Made by a program: the position numbers and the translations under genes. Shown here one piece after another: positions 1-6,740 of a stretch of 9,187 nucleotides of DNA (its first letter is position 1; every line of letters begins with the position of its first letter). The notes below the pieces were generated by a model that saw only the letters and a list, made by a program, of their open reading frames with translations, was not told where the DNA came from and did no database searches. This DNA is from Pseudomonadota bacterium (GTDB lineage: Bacteria > Pseudomonadota > Alphaproteobacteria > Rhizobiales > Beijerinckiaceae). The DNA lies in NCBI GenBank assembly GCA_023452965.1, contig JAEXUU010000713.1, positions 1 through 9,187 of the forward strand, written 5' to 3'.

Positions 1-682
1 AGTGCGGACCGCCCTTGACGCCGACGAAGAGCGGTCCGTCCGGCTCGAGCCGCCAGGGGCATTGCGCGAGATAGGCGGCGATCGCCTCGACCACGACCGG
101 CAGCACCGGTACCATCCTGGTCTTGCCGCCCTTGCCGAGCACGGTGAGGGCATCGCCGGCGCTCGCCGGGGCCTGGGCGCGCTTCAGGCCGAGCGCCACG
201 GAAATGCGCAGGCCGCTGCCATAGAGCAGCGAGAGCACGGCGGAGTCGCGCGCCAGCACCCAGTCGGGCCGGTCCTCGCCGGCGCGGGAATCCGCCTTGG
301 TCACGGCGGCGGCAGCCCTGGCATCGAGCGGGCGCGGCAGGCCCTTGCCGAGGCGCGGGCCGCGTGTTGCGGCGAAGGCGGCGGCGGTGAGCCTGCCGTC
401 GCGCTCGCCGAAGCGGGCGAGCGAACGCAGGGCGGCGAGCTGGCGCATCAGGGTGCGGTTGCCAGCGCCTTCGCGGCGGCGCTGGCCGAGAAAGGCGCGC
501 AGGTCGGCGGGCTTCAGCGCCGCGACGGCCTTAAGATTGGGCGGCGCGCCGAGATGCTCGGTCAGGAAGGCGCGGAACTGGTTGAGATCGCGGCCATAGG
601 CCTCGAGCGTCTTCGGCGAAAGCCGGCGCTCATGCCCGAGATGGGCGAGCCAGTCGCGTTGCAGGGTGTCGAAATCGCTCAT
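1..682 (-). CDS. xerC: Tyrosine recombinase XerC, N-terminal part (cut by left window edge)
   Basis: Site-specific tyrosine recombinase. In the known family XerC works with XerD at dif to resolve chromosome dimers at division. The reading frame starts at ATG 682 and runs open for 227 codons to the window edge. Residues 1-95 form the SAM-like core-binding domain (start MSDFDTLQRDWLAHLGHERR, then LSPKTLEAYGRDL). The catalytic domain follows, with box I LYGSGLRIS holding the catalytic Arg159 and the beta-hairpin VLGKGGKTR holding the catalytic Lys184. The HxxR box and nucleophilic Tyr lie beyond the edge. The residue after RIS is Val162, where the family usually has Glu (RISEAL). XerC is preferred over XerD or a phage integrase because of the sequence style and lack of mobile-element context. 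XerD cannot be strictly excluded without the C-terminus. Confidence 0.9.
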   Translation of the reverse strand, partial: MSDFDTLQRDWLAHLGHERRLSPKTLEAYGRDLNQFRAFLTEHLGAPPNLKAVAALKPADLRAFLGQRRREGAGNRTLMRQLAALRSLARFGERDGRLTAAAFAATRGPRLGKGLPRPLDARAAAAVTKADSRAGEDRPDWVLARDSAVLSLLYGSGLRISVALGLKRAQAPASAGDALTVLGKGGKTRMVPVLPVVVEAIAAYLAQCPWRLEPDGPLFVGVKGGPH

Positions 683-703
683 CGGCTCTGTTCACATTTC
701 GCT

Positions 704-801
704 GTCATCCCGGGTGACCGTAGGGAGACCCGGGATCCATGCCGGAACGGTTCAGGCATGGATCCCGGATCGGCGCCGCTGCGCGGCTTGTCCGGGACGA
801 C
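704..801. repeat. REP-like palindromic intergenic repeat
   Basis: The outer ends GTCATCCCGGG (704-714) and GTCCGGGACGAC (790-801) are near-complementary. The inner arms 730-743 and 755-768 (CCGGGATCCATGCC and its complement) pair perfectly over 14 bp around an 11-base loop, GGAACGGTTCA. This composition (GTCATCCCGGG, ATCCATGCC, closing TCCGGGACGAC) is typical of dispersed REP/BIME-type elements in Rhizobiales intergenic regions; that comparison is from memory. It lies between divergent genes, 21 bp upstream of the xerC start, so it is not a terminator for either. It could affect mRNA structure or gyrase/RayT interactions. Confidence 0.75.
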
Positions 802-953
802 AAAACCCGACCTGCCACTCCGCTCGATGATGCCGGCGGAGCCTTAACAAGCGCTGTGCGTCAGTGCCGCTCGGACCTTGCGGTCGTCCTCATAACCAGG
901 AGCGATGGCCGCCATCGTGTTTGCCGGCATTCCCGCGGCCTGCGACCGCTGCT

Positions 954-2036
954 ATGAGCCAGAGCGGAGATTGTTCAGGGGTGACCATTTTGAACGCGAT
1001 CGACAGCCACGGCCTGAGCTTTCCCTTTCCCGAACCGCCGGCTCCGGGGCAGGTGATCGAGGTCGCGCCCGGCGTGCTCTGGGCGCGTATCGCGCTGCCC
1101 TTCCGGCTCGACCACGTCAACATCTACCTGATCGAGGACGGCGATGGCTGGGCGGTGATCGATACCGGCATCGGCGATGCGGCGACCAAGGCCGCCTGGC
1201 TCGCTTTGACCTCCGGCCCGCTTGCCGGGCGCCGGCTGACGCGGCTCTTCGTGACGCATTACCATCCCGACCATATCGGCCTTGCCGGCTGGCTGCACGA
1301 GCATTTCGGCACGCCGCTGCTGACCAGTCAGACCAGCTATCTCGGCTGCCTCAACATCTCGCTCAGCCCCGGAGCGTCGGAAGCGCCGGTCTACCGCGAT
1401 TTCTATCAGCGCCACGGCCTGTCGGCTGAGGTCACCGAAGTCGTCTCGACGCTCGGCCATGGTTATCTGCGCATGGTGACGCCGCTGCCGCCGACCTTTA
1501 CCCGGGTCGTCGCCGGCGACGTGCTGAGGATCGGCGGGCGCGACTTTTCCGTGCTTGCGGGCGACGGCCACGCGCCGGAGCAATTGATGTTCCATTGCGC
1601 CGAGGCCGGCATCTTCCTCGCCGCCGACCAGGTTCTGGCCAAGATCACCCCGAACATCAGCGTCTGGGCGGTCGATCCGGAGGGCGATCCGCGCGGGCTC
1701 TATCTGCGTTCGCTGCGCAGCATCGCCGCGGCGATCCCGCCGGAGACGCTGGTCCTGCCGGGGCATCAATTGCCGTTCCGCGGCCTGCAGGCGCGCTGCG
1801 CCGAACTCGCCGAGCATCATGGCGAGCGCTGCCGGCTGATCGCCGAGGCGGTCGCCAAGGGGCCGCATTCGGTCGCCGAACTGGTGCCGGTGATGTTCAC
1901 TCGCCCGCTCGATCCGCATCAGCTCAGCTTCGCCTTCAGCGAGGTCTTCGCGCATGTGAATGCGATGCTGCGGCTGGGCGAGCTGCGCTGGGCGGAGCCG
2001 AAGGCCGGCATCATGCGGGTCGAACCCGGGCGCTGA
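954..2036 (+). CDS. MBL-fold metallohydrolase with C-terminal winged helix (LACTB2/glyoxalase II-like)
   Basis: A probable cytoplasmic zinc hydrolase of 360 residues. The metallo-beta-lactamase signature HxHxDH is intact in THYHPDHIG (His102, His104, Asp106, His107). Further ligands are His206 in GDGHAPEQ, Asp225 in AADQVL and His271 in LPGHQLPF, so a binuclear site is expected. From about residue 285 the tail resembles the winged helix of LACTB2-like enzymes (GPHSVAELVPVMF, then HVNAMLRLGELRW). Family members cleave thioesters, esters or nucleic-acid phosphodiesters; the substrate here cannot be told. ATG 954 has no clear ribosome site. GTG 981, with GGAG at 966-969, is an equally good start and would give 351 residues. 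The frame stays open upstream to 864, but that stretch reads like non-coding DNA. It sits about 200 bp upstream of the ubiA-like gene on the same strand; a shared role is unproven. Confidence 0.85.
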   Translation: MSQSGDCSGVTILNAIDSHGLSFPFPEPPAPGQVIEVAPGVLWARIALPFRLDHVNIYLIEDGDGWAVIDTGIGDAATKAAWLALTSGPLAGRRLTRLFVTHYHPDHIGLAGWLHEHFGTPLLTSQTSYLGCLNISLSPGASEAPVYRDFYQRHGLSAEVTEVVSTLGHGYLRMVTPLPPTFTRVVAGDVLRIGGRDFSVLAGDGHAPEQLMFHCAEAGIFLAADQVLAKITPNISVWAVDPEGDPRGLYLRSLRSIAAAIPPETLVLPGHQLPFRGLQARCAELAEHHGERCRLIAEAVAKGPHSVAELVPVMFTRPLDPHQLSFAFSEVFAHVNAMLRLGELRWAEPKAGIMRVEPGR

Positions 2037-2232
2037 GCCGCCTGCCCGGCATTTCGCGCAAACCGTTAAGCATGATGGCCAAAGTCTGGCCGCTGACGGT
2101 TGGTCACTACGCGGAATTAGGATTCTCCCGCCATCAATGCACGCCAATGGAGGCGTGATTTCGGTGGGTACTGACGCTGCTGGACCGTCGGAGGCGCGGA
2201 ATGCCGCGAAAACGACGGGAAAAGACAGAGCC
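2037..2232 (+). other. Intergenic region with imperfect dyad (2061-2101)
   Basis: This 196-bp gap separates the hydrolase from the ubiA-like gene. It holds a nested dyad: AACCGT (2061-2066) pairs with ACGGTT (2096-2101), and GGCCA (2077-2081) pairs with TGGCC (2087-2091). There is no T-run after it, so it is not a convincing intrinsic terminator. It could be an operator or a stalling hairpin. I see no strong -35/-10 pair, but the promoter of the downstream two-gene unit probably lies here. The ribosome site before ATG 2233 is weak (GGGAAAAGACAGAG). Confidence 0.3.
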
Positions 2233-3123
2233 ATGGCTATTCCGGCGATCATCCGGGCGATGCGACCGCATCACTGGCTCAAGAACGGACTCGTCTTCGT
2301 CCCGATTTTGCTCAATCACGACGTCTTCGACCCCCACGCCATCGCCTATGGCGCGATCGCCTTCCTCTCGTTCTCGCTGCTGGCCTCGTCGATCTACCTT
2401 CTGAACGACATCGTCGACGTCGAGGCCGACCGGCGCCACCCGACCAAGTGCAAGCGGCCGCTGGCCGCCGGCGAAATCACCAAGGCGCAGGCCTATGCGA
2501 TGGTGCCGGGCCTGATGATCCTCGCCTTCGGGCTCGCCTGGTTCCTGCCGCGCCCGGACCTCTATCTCGCGGCGCTCGGCGCCTATCTCGTCCTGGCGCT
2601 GGCCTATCTCTTCTTCCTCAAGCGCAAGCTGCTCGTCGACGTGCTCGGCCTCGCCGCGCTGCACACGCTGCGCATCCTCGCCGGCAATGCCGCGGCGGAT
2701 ATCCCGCTCTCGTCCTGGCTGCTCGCCTTCTCGATGTTCCTGTTCCTCAGCCTCGCTTTGGTGAAGCGCTATGCGGAACTGCGCATCACCCAGGACCAGT
2801 CCGGGCTGAAGAAGGCCGGGCGCGGCTATCATGCCGAGGATATCGAGGCGCTCTCGCAGCTCGGCATGGCCTCGGGCTGCACCTGCGCGCTGATCATGGC
2901 GCTCTATGTCGACAGCGCCGCGGTCAAGGAGCTCTACCGCTACCCGCAACTGATCTGGCTGGTCTGCCCGATCGTGCTCTACCAGATGGCGCGGATCTGG
3001 TTCCTGGCGCGTCGTGGCCAGATGCCGGACGATCCGCTGGTGTTCATGATCCGCGACTGGCGCAGCCAGCTGATGGGCGCCGTCGTCGTCGTCATCATGG
3101 TCTCCGCCTCGGTCCTTCCGTGA
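2233..3123 (+). CDS. UbiA-family polyprenyl-phosphate phosphoribosyltransferase (DPPR synthase/NoeC-like)
   Basis: An integral membrane prenyltransferase-fold protein of 296 residues. It resembles mycobacterial Rv3806c and Azorhizobium NoeC, which transfer phosphoribose from PRPP to a polyprenyl phosphate in the first lipid-linked step of D-arabinofuranose donor synthesis. The start MAIPAIIRAMRPHHWLKN fits the family N-terminus. The first Asp-rich motif NDIVDVEADRRHP (Asn58, Asp59, Asp62, Asp66) is followed by TKCKRPLAAG, the pattern of this subfamily rather than of quinone or heme UbiA enzymes. A second conserved segment, LVKRYAELR, is at about 177-185. Hydrophobic stretches allow roughly eight or nine membrane helices. 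Some relatives carry an N-terminal HAD phosphatase domain; this one does not. Its TGA overlaps the GTG start of the DprE1-like gene. I rely on motif memory, so the exact prenyl acceptor is unknown. Confidence 0.85.
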   Translation: MAIPAIIRAMRPHHWLKNGLVFVPILLNHDVFDPHAIAYGAIAFLSFSLLASSIYLLNDIVDVEADRRHPTKCKRPLAAGEITKAQAYAMVPGLMILAFGLAWFLPRPDLYLAALGAYLVLALAYLFFLKRKLLVDVLGLAALHTLRILAGNAAADIPLSSWLLAFSMFLFLSLALVKRYAELRITQDQSGLKKAGRGYHAEDIEALSQLGMASGCTCALIMALYVDSAAVKELYRYPQLIWLVCPIVLYQMARIWFLARRGQMPDDPLVFMIRDWRSQLMGAVVVVIMVSASVLP

Positions 3124-4433
3124 ATGAGCGGGCTGCCGACGTGCGTTCCTGGGGTGGGCTGAGATCGCAGGGCAGCGTCCTGCTCGAGCCGGCCGACTGG
3201 CTCGCCGCTCCGGCTGCGCAGGATGCGCCGGTGCTCGCCTATGGCAATGGCCGCTCCTATGGCGATTCCTGCCTGAATGATGGCGGCGGCCTGATCGCGG
3301 CGCGCCGGCTCGGGCGCATCCTCTCCTTCGATGCCACGAGCGGCGTGATGGTCTGCGAGGCCGGTGTCCTGCTCGACGAGGTGCTGACGCGCGCCGTTCC
3401 GCTCGGCTGGTTTCCGCCGGTGACGCCGGGCACCTGCTTCGTGACCATCGGCGGGGCGCTCGCCAACGATGTCCATGGCAAGAACCATCATCGCGCCGGC
3501 ACCTTCGGCCGCCATGTCCTTGCCTTCGAACTCGCCCGCTCGGACGGGACGCGCCTGAGCTGCTCGCCTGCCGAGAATGCCGCGCTGTTTGCCGCGACCA
3601 TCGGCGGGATGGGGCTGACCGGCCTCGTCACGCAGGTGACGCTGCAACTGATGAAGATCGAATCCGGCGAGATGCTGCAGGAGGCGCTCCGCTTCGACGG
3701 GCTGGAGCGCTTCTTCGAGATCGCGGCGGAGTCGGATGCGACGCATGACTACACCGTCGCCTGGATCGATTCACTCGCGGGCGGCCGGAATTTCGGGCGC
3801 GGCGTGTTCTTCCGGGCCAATCACGCCCCGGCCTCGTCGGCGCCGCCGACCAAGGCCGCAAGGGCGCTGCCTTTCCCGCTTACGCCGCCGGTCTCGTTGA
3901 TCAATAGGCTGACGCTGAGCGCCTTCAACGCGCTCTACCGGGGAGCCCAGCCGAAGACGGCCGAGCCTCGGCGCATTCCCTATCGGCCATTCTTCTACCC
4001 GCTCGACCGGGTGAACAACTGGAACCGGGCCTATGGGCCGAAGGGCCTGCGCCAGTTCCAGTGCGCCGTGCCGATGGCCGATGCGCGCCCAGCCGTCGAG
4101 GAGATGCTGCGCCGGACGCTGGCGGCCGGCGAGAGCTCCTTCCTGACGGTGCTGAAACTGTTTGGCGATGTGCCATCGCCCGGGATGATGTCGTTCCCGA
4201 TCCCCGGTGCGACGCTGACGCTCGACTTCCCGCATCGCGGCGAGCGCACGCTGAAGCTGCTCGACGAGCTCGACCGCATCGCGATCTCGGCCGGTGGGCG
4301 CGTCAACCCATACAAGGATGCGCGCATGTCGCCAGCCACTTTCGCGGCGTCCTTCCCGCAATGGCGGGACTTTTCCCGCCATATCGATCCGGCCTTCTCC
4401 TCCGATTTCTGGCGGCGGGTCACGGCCGGCTGA
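3120..4433 (+). CDS. DprE1-like FAD-dependent decaprenylphosphoryl-ribose 2-oxidase
   Basis: FAD oxidoreductase of 437 residues, close in length to mycobacterial DprE1 (about 460). In that family it oxidises the ribose C2 hydroxyl of polyprenyl-phosphoryl ribose to the 2-keto intermediate, which DprE2 reduces to the arabinose donor. The flavin-binding segment AYGNGRSYGDSCLNDGG is near residues 40-57. The family hallmark VHGKNHHRAGTFGRHV gives His119, matching DprE1 His132. Lys399 in PYKDAR matches Lys418, which contacts the flavin/inhibitor site. The segment LTLDFP has Thr367 where Mycobacterium tuberculosis has Cys387, the residue attacked by benzothiazinones. GTG 3120 was chosen because the first good codons follow it and it overlaps the upstream stop (GTGA). 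GTG 3141 is an alternative with GAGCGGG in front. No dprE2-like short SDR lies in the window. Confidence 0.87.
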   Translation: MNERAADVRSWGGLRSQGSVLLEPADWLAAPAAQDAPVLAYGNGRSYGDSCLNDGGGLIAARRLGRILSFDATSGVMVCEAGVLLDEVLTRAVPLGWFPPVTPGTCFVTIGGALANDVHGKNHHRAGTFGRHVLAFELARSDGTRLSCSPAENAALFAATIGGMGLTGLVTQVTLQLMKIESGEMLQEALRFDGLERFFEIAAESDATHDYTVAWIDSLAGGRNFGRGVFFRANHAPASSAPPTKAARALPFPLTPPVSLINRLTLSAFNALYRGAQPKTAEPRRIPYRPFFYPLDRVNNWNRAYGPKGLRQFQCAVPMADARPAVEEMLRRTLAAGESSFLTVLKLFGDVPSPGMMSFPIPGATLTLDFPHRGERTLKLLDELDRIAISAGGRVNPYKDARMSPATFAASFPQWRDFSRHIDPAFSSDFWRRVTAG

Positions 4434-4434
4434 A

Positions 4435-4531
4435 GCATTTTCGAGCGAAGCGGGCGCCGGTTCGCCTGACGAAAATGCGATAAGGCAAGGAGCTGAGCGC
4501 CTCCGCGATTCAACGAAACGCGGAAGCGCTC
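4435..4531. repeat. Double palindromic intergenic repeat between convergent genes
   Basis: Two hairpins lie head to tail. The first pairs GCATTTTCG (4435-4443) with CGAAAATGC (4470-4478), a perfect 9 bp stem. The second pairs GAGCGCCTCCGCG (4495-4507) with CGCGGAAGCGCTC (4519-4531), 12 of 13 pairs. The block resembles the mosaic palindromes (RIME-like) scattered between genes of rhizobia and relatives, including the segment GCGATAAGGCAAGGAGCTGAG that links them; this is recalled, not searched. It begins two bases after the stop of the DprE1-like gene and ends seven bases before the rnk stop, so it may act as a bidirectional transcription or decay barrier. Confidence 0.7.
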
Positions 4532-4537
4532 CAGCGC

Positions 4538-4960
4538 TCAGGCCGAGGCCTTTTCCAGCGAAGGCGAGGGTTGCTCGACGGTCTTCACCGTCAGCGTGTG
4601 CTTCTTGCCGTCGCGGGCGGTCCAGGCGATCGACTGGCCGGCGGCGAGCCCGATCAGGGCGGTGCCGATCGGCGTCAGGATCGAGATCTTGCCCTGCTCG
4701 ATATCGGCCTCGCCCGGGAAGACGAGCTGGACGCGGCGGTGCTGGGCGCTGTCGGAGTCGAACTCGACGATCGAGCCCATGCGCACGACATCGGCCGGCA
4801 TCTGCTTGGGGCTGACGACCTTGGCGCGGTCCATCTCGTTGAGCAGCTCCTCCGCAACCTCGGGAATGCGCTCCAGCGCGGCAGTGGCGAGCCCGGTCAG
4901 GCGTTCGAGATCGCTTTCCGTGACGACGATCTTGGGCTTGCGGGGAGGCTTCTGGGTCAT
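4538..4960 (-). CDS. rnk: Rnk, nucleoside diphosphate kinase regulator (GreA/FKBP-like)
   Basis: A small cytoplasmic regulator of 140 residues, the usual Rnk size. It has a short N-terminal helical region (LERLTGLATAALERIPEVAE) and then a C-terminal FKBP-like GreA/GreB domain, with VVRMGSIVEF, VQLVFPGEADIEQGKISILT and PIGTALIGLAAGQSI as core motifs. Rnk of Escherichia coli affects nucleoside diphosphate kinase levels and binds RNA polymerase through this domain, but lacks the long GreA coiled coil. The coiled coil is likewise short here. ATG 4960 is the only sensible start; its ribosome site is weak. The gene stands alone: convergent with the DprE1-like gene and separated from the aminotransferase operon upstream by a terminator. 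A GreA-type anti-pause role is an alternative. Confidence 0.88.
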   Translation of the reverse strand: MTQKPPRKPKIVVTESDLERLTGLATAALERIPEVAEELLNEMDRAKVVSPKQMPADVVRMGSIVEFDSDSAQHRRVQLVFPGEADIEQGKISILTPIGTALIGLAAGQSIAWTARDGKKHTLTVKTVEQPSPSLEKASA

Positions 4961-5230
4961 GATGACGCGGGTATCCTGTGGTGACGCATGCAGGCGCGAC
5001 GGCTCTGCTTCGGAAGACGAAAGACTGGGAGGTTGCGCCTGCTGGATCGTGCTGCGGACAGCGTCGACGGCCCCCCTGAACTCGGGGCGCGTTGGGCCGA
5101 GTCCGGGGCTAAAGGTCCGCGATCGGGTGGATCCGGAAAACAGTGCGGCGCAGTGCGGTCATGTACCTAAATTTGGTCCCTTCCTTGGTTCTGTCAAGCC
5201 TCGCCGGGCGAGCACCGGCGCGGTGCACGG
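4961..5230 (-). other. Long leader/intergenic region upstream of rnk
   Basis: With the terminator that follows it, this makes a 331-bp gene-free gap. I find no convincing reading frame on either strand. It contains a possible minus-strand promoter near 5169-5197 and a nested dyad at 5073-5108: CCCC pairs with GGGG, and CTCGG (5081-5085) with CCGAG (5097-5101). If that promoter is used, rnk mRNA has a leader of about 200 bases containing the dyad. Nothing matches a riboswitch class I know. Confidence 0.4.
5169..5197 (-). promoter_or_regulatory. Possible sigma70-type promoter for rnk
   Basis: Read on the minus strand, a perfect -35 hexamer TTGACA (5197-5192) is followed after exactly 17 bases by AAATTT (5174-5169), which matches the -10 consensus poorly. 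It lies beyond the terminator of the upstream operon and points to rnk. The -35 and spacing are good and the -10 is weak, so this is tentative. Confidence 0.35.
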
Positions 5231-5267
5231 GCAAAAACGAAAGGGGCCGGTGTGAGCCGGCCCCTTT
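5231..5267 (-). terminator. Rho-independent terminator of the aminotransferase operon
   Basis: A perfect 11-bp stem, AAAGGGGCCGG (5240-5250) with CCGGCCCCTTT (5257-5267), encloses a 6-base loop. On the minus strand the stem is followed by CGTTTTTGC, giving the T-run expected for intrinsic termination. It begins about 25 bases past the aminotransferase stop at 5292. There is no comparable T-run on the plus strand, so it works leftward. Confidence 0.9.
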
Positions 5268-5291
5268 GCATGCTGGATGGTGTGGCGGCGC

Positions 5292-6740
5292 TCAGCCCTT
5301 GCTGACCGCGACCTTGCGCAGATAGTCGGTGACGATCCGGGTGATGCCGCGCGAGAGCAGGTCGTCGAGCGCCGAGATGAACTCGTCGCACTGCTCGCGG
5401 GTGACGATCAGCGGAGGCTCGAGCCGGATGACGTTGCGGTTGTACTCGGTGAAGGCGACGAGCACGTCGTAGTCCTTCAGCAGCAGCGCTCCGATGAAGC
5501 CGCAGAGCGAGCCCTTCAGCTTGTCGTCGAGCAGCGCCACCATGTGCTTCAGCCCGAAGGGCATGGTCTCGCTGATGTCCTGGAACTCGACGCCGATCAT
5601 CAGCCCGCGGCCGCGGATCTCCTTGAGCAGGCTCGGATGCTTGGCGCGCAGCTCGTTCAAGCGCGCGATCAGATAGTCGCCCTGGCGCTTGGCATTGCCC
5701 ATGAGGTCTTCCTCATAGAGCACGTTCAGCCCTTCGATCGCGCTGATGCAGGCCTCGCCCATGCCGCCGAAAGTCGCCTGCGCATGGATCAAGGCGGTCT
5801 TCGGCTTGCCATAGGCCTTCATGTAGAGCTCGCGGCGGGCGATCATCGCACCCATCGCCGCCTTGGAGCCGCCGAGCGCCTTGGCGAGGGCGGTCACGTC
5901 GGGCACGACGCCGTCGCGCTCGAAGGCGAAGAACTGGCCGGTCCGGCCGAGCCCGCACTGCACCTCGTCGGCGACCCAGAGCACGCCATGCTTGTCGCAG
6001 AGCGCGCGCAGCTCGCGCCAGAAGCCCTCGGGTGCTTCGACGATGCCGCCGCCGCCCTGGATCGTCTCCATCACGACGATGCCGATGGCGGGGTCGCTCT
6101 CCAGTGCCTGGCGCACGGCCTCGATATCGCCGAAGGGCACCTTGACCCGGTTCTCGACCAGCTTGAACTGCGACTGGTAGAGGTTGGAGTCGGTGACCGA
6201 GAGCACGCCCTTGGTCTTGCCGTGGAAGGAGTTGGCGGCGTGCAGGATCTTCGACTTGGCGGGTCCCTGCGCCTGCTCGGCGACCTTCAGCGCCGCCTCC
6301 ATCGCCTCCGAGCCGGTCGAGCCGAGGAAGACCATGTCGAGGTCGCCGGGCGCGATCTGGGCGAGGTTGTGGGCGAGCGCCGAAGCGTATTGCGACATGA
6401 ACGCCATGCAGATCTCATGGCGGTTCTCGTCCTGGAACTTCTGCCGCGCCGCGATGATGCGCGGATGGTTGTGGCCGAAGGCGACCGAGCAGAAGCCGCC
6501 GAAGAAATCGAGGATCTTGCGGCCGTCCTTGGTAATGTAGTGCATCCCCTCGGCACGATCGACGAGGATCTTGTCGAAGCCGAGCAGCTTCAGGAAGTGA
6601 AGCTGGCCGGGGTTGATGTGGTTGGCGAAGAGCTCCTTCACCTGCGCGGCGTCGAGCTGCTTGGCGGCTTCCACGCTGATGAGCTGCGGCCGGGCATTGG
6701 TCACGGCGACGTCCTCGTTCTTGAAAGCGGGCATGCTCAT
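5292..6740 (-). CDS. Class III PLP-dependent aminotransferase
   Basis: A 482-residue cytoplasmic fold-type I aminotransferase of the acetylornithine/putrescine/HpnO group. It has the phosphate-binding segment GSTGSEAMEAA (140-150), SFHGKTKG (172-178 region), the cofactor-ring Asp258 in WVADEVQCGLGRTG, and the PLP Schiff-base Lys287 in ALAKALGG. It is longer than many relatives because about 40 residues precede the HINPGQLHFLKLLGFDK region. Start ATG 6740 overlaps the stop of the SDR gene (ATGA), and GAGAGGAG lies nine bases upstream. A second in-frame ATG follows two codons later. The amino acceptor is unknown: the family uses amines, keto-sugars and lipid aldehydes (HpnO makes aminobacteriohopanetriol). 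With an SDR and an ArnE-like protein in the operon, a sugar or lipid substrate is the likeliest reading. It is the last gene before the terminator. Confidence 0.88.
   Translation of the reverse strand: MSMPAFKNEDVAVTNARPQLISVEAAKQLDAAQVKELFANHINPGQLHFLKLLGFDKILVDRAEGMHYITKDGRKILDFFGGFCSVAFGHNHPRIIAARQKFQDENRHEICMAFMSQYASALAHNLAQIAPGDLDMVFLGSTGSEAMEAALKVAEQAQGPAKSKILHAANSFHGKTKGVLSVTDSNLYQSQFKLVENRVKVPFGDIEAVRQALESDPAIGIVVMETIQGGGGIVEAPEGFWRELRALCDKHGVLWVADEVQCGLGRTGQFFAFERDGVVPDVTALAKALGGSKAAMGAMIARRELYMKAYGKPKTALIHAQATFGGMGEACISAIEGLNVLYEEDLMGNAKRQGDYLIARLNELRAKHPSLLKEIRGRGLMIGVEFQDISETMPFGLKHMVALLDDKLKGSLCGFIGALLLKDYDVLVAFTEYNRNVIRLEPPLIVTREQCDEFISALDDLLSRGITRIVTDYLRKVAVSKG

Noticed and set aside
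2..847. A 281-codon open frame on the plus strand
   Set aside because: It is antisense to xerC and runs on through the REP-like repeat. The xerC frame has clear recombinase motifs.
864..953. An upstream start for the MBL hydrolase
   Set aside because: The 30 extra residues are rich in Pro, Arg and Cys, and unlike the family N-terminus.
975..2252. A 425-codon open frame on the minus strand
   Set aside because: It lies opposite the MBL hydrolase, whose zinc motifs are intact. The antisense product is low-complexity and has no recognisable motif.
2448..3119. An N-terminal extension of the DprE1-like frame by 224 codons
   Set aside because: This part overlaps the UbiA-like gene in another frame and reads as low-complexity Arg/Ala/Gly. 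DprE1 homology starts just after GTG 3120.
5240..5267. The GC-rich hairpin as a plus-strand terminator
   Set aside because: On the plus strand the stem is followed by GCATGC with no T-run, and no plus-strand gene precedes it. Only the minus-strand reading fits.
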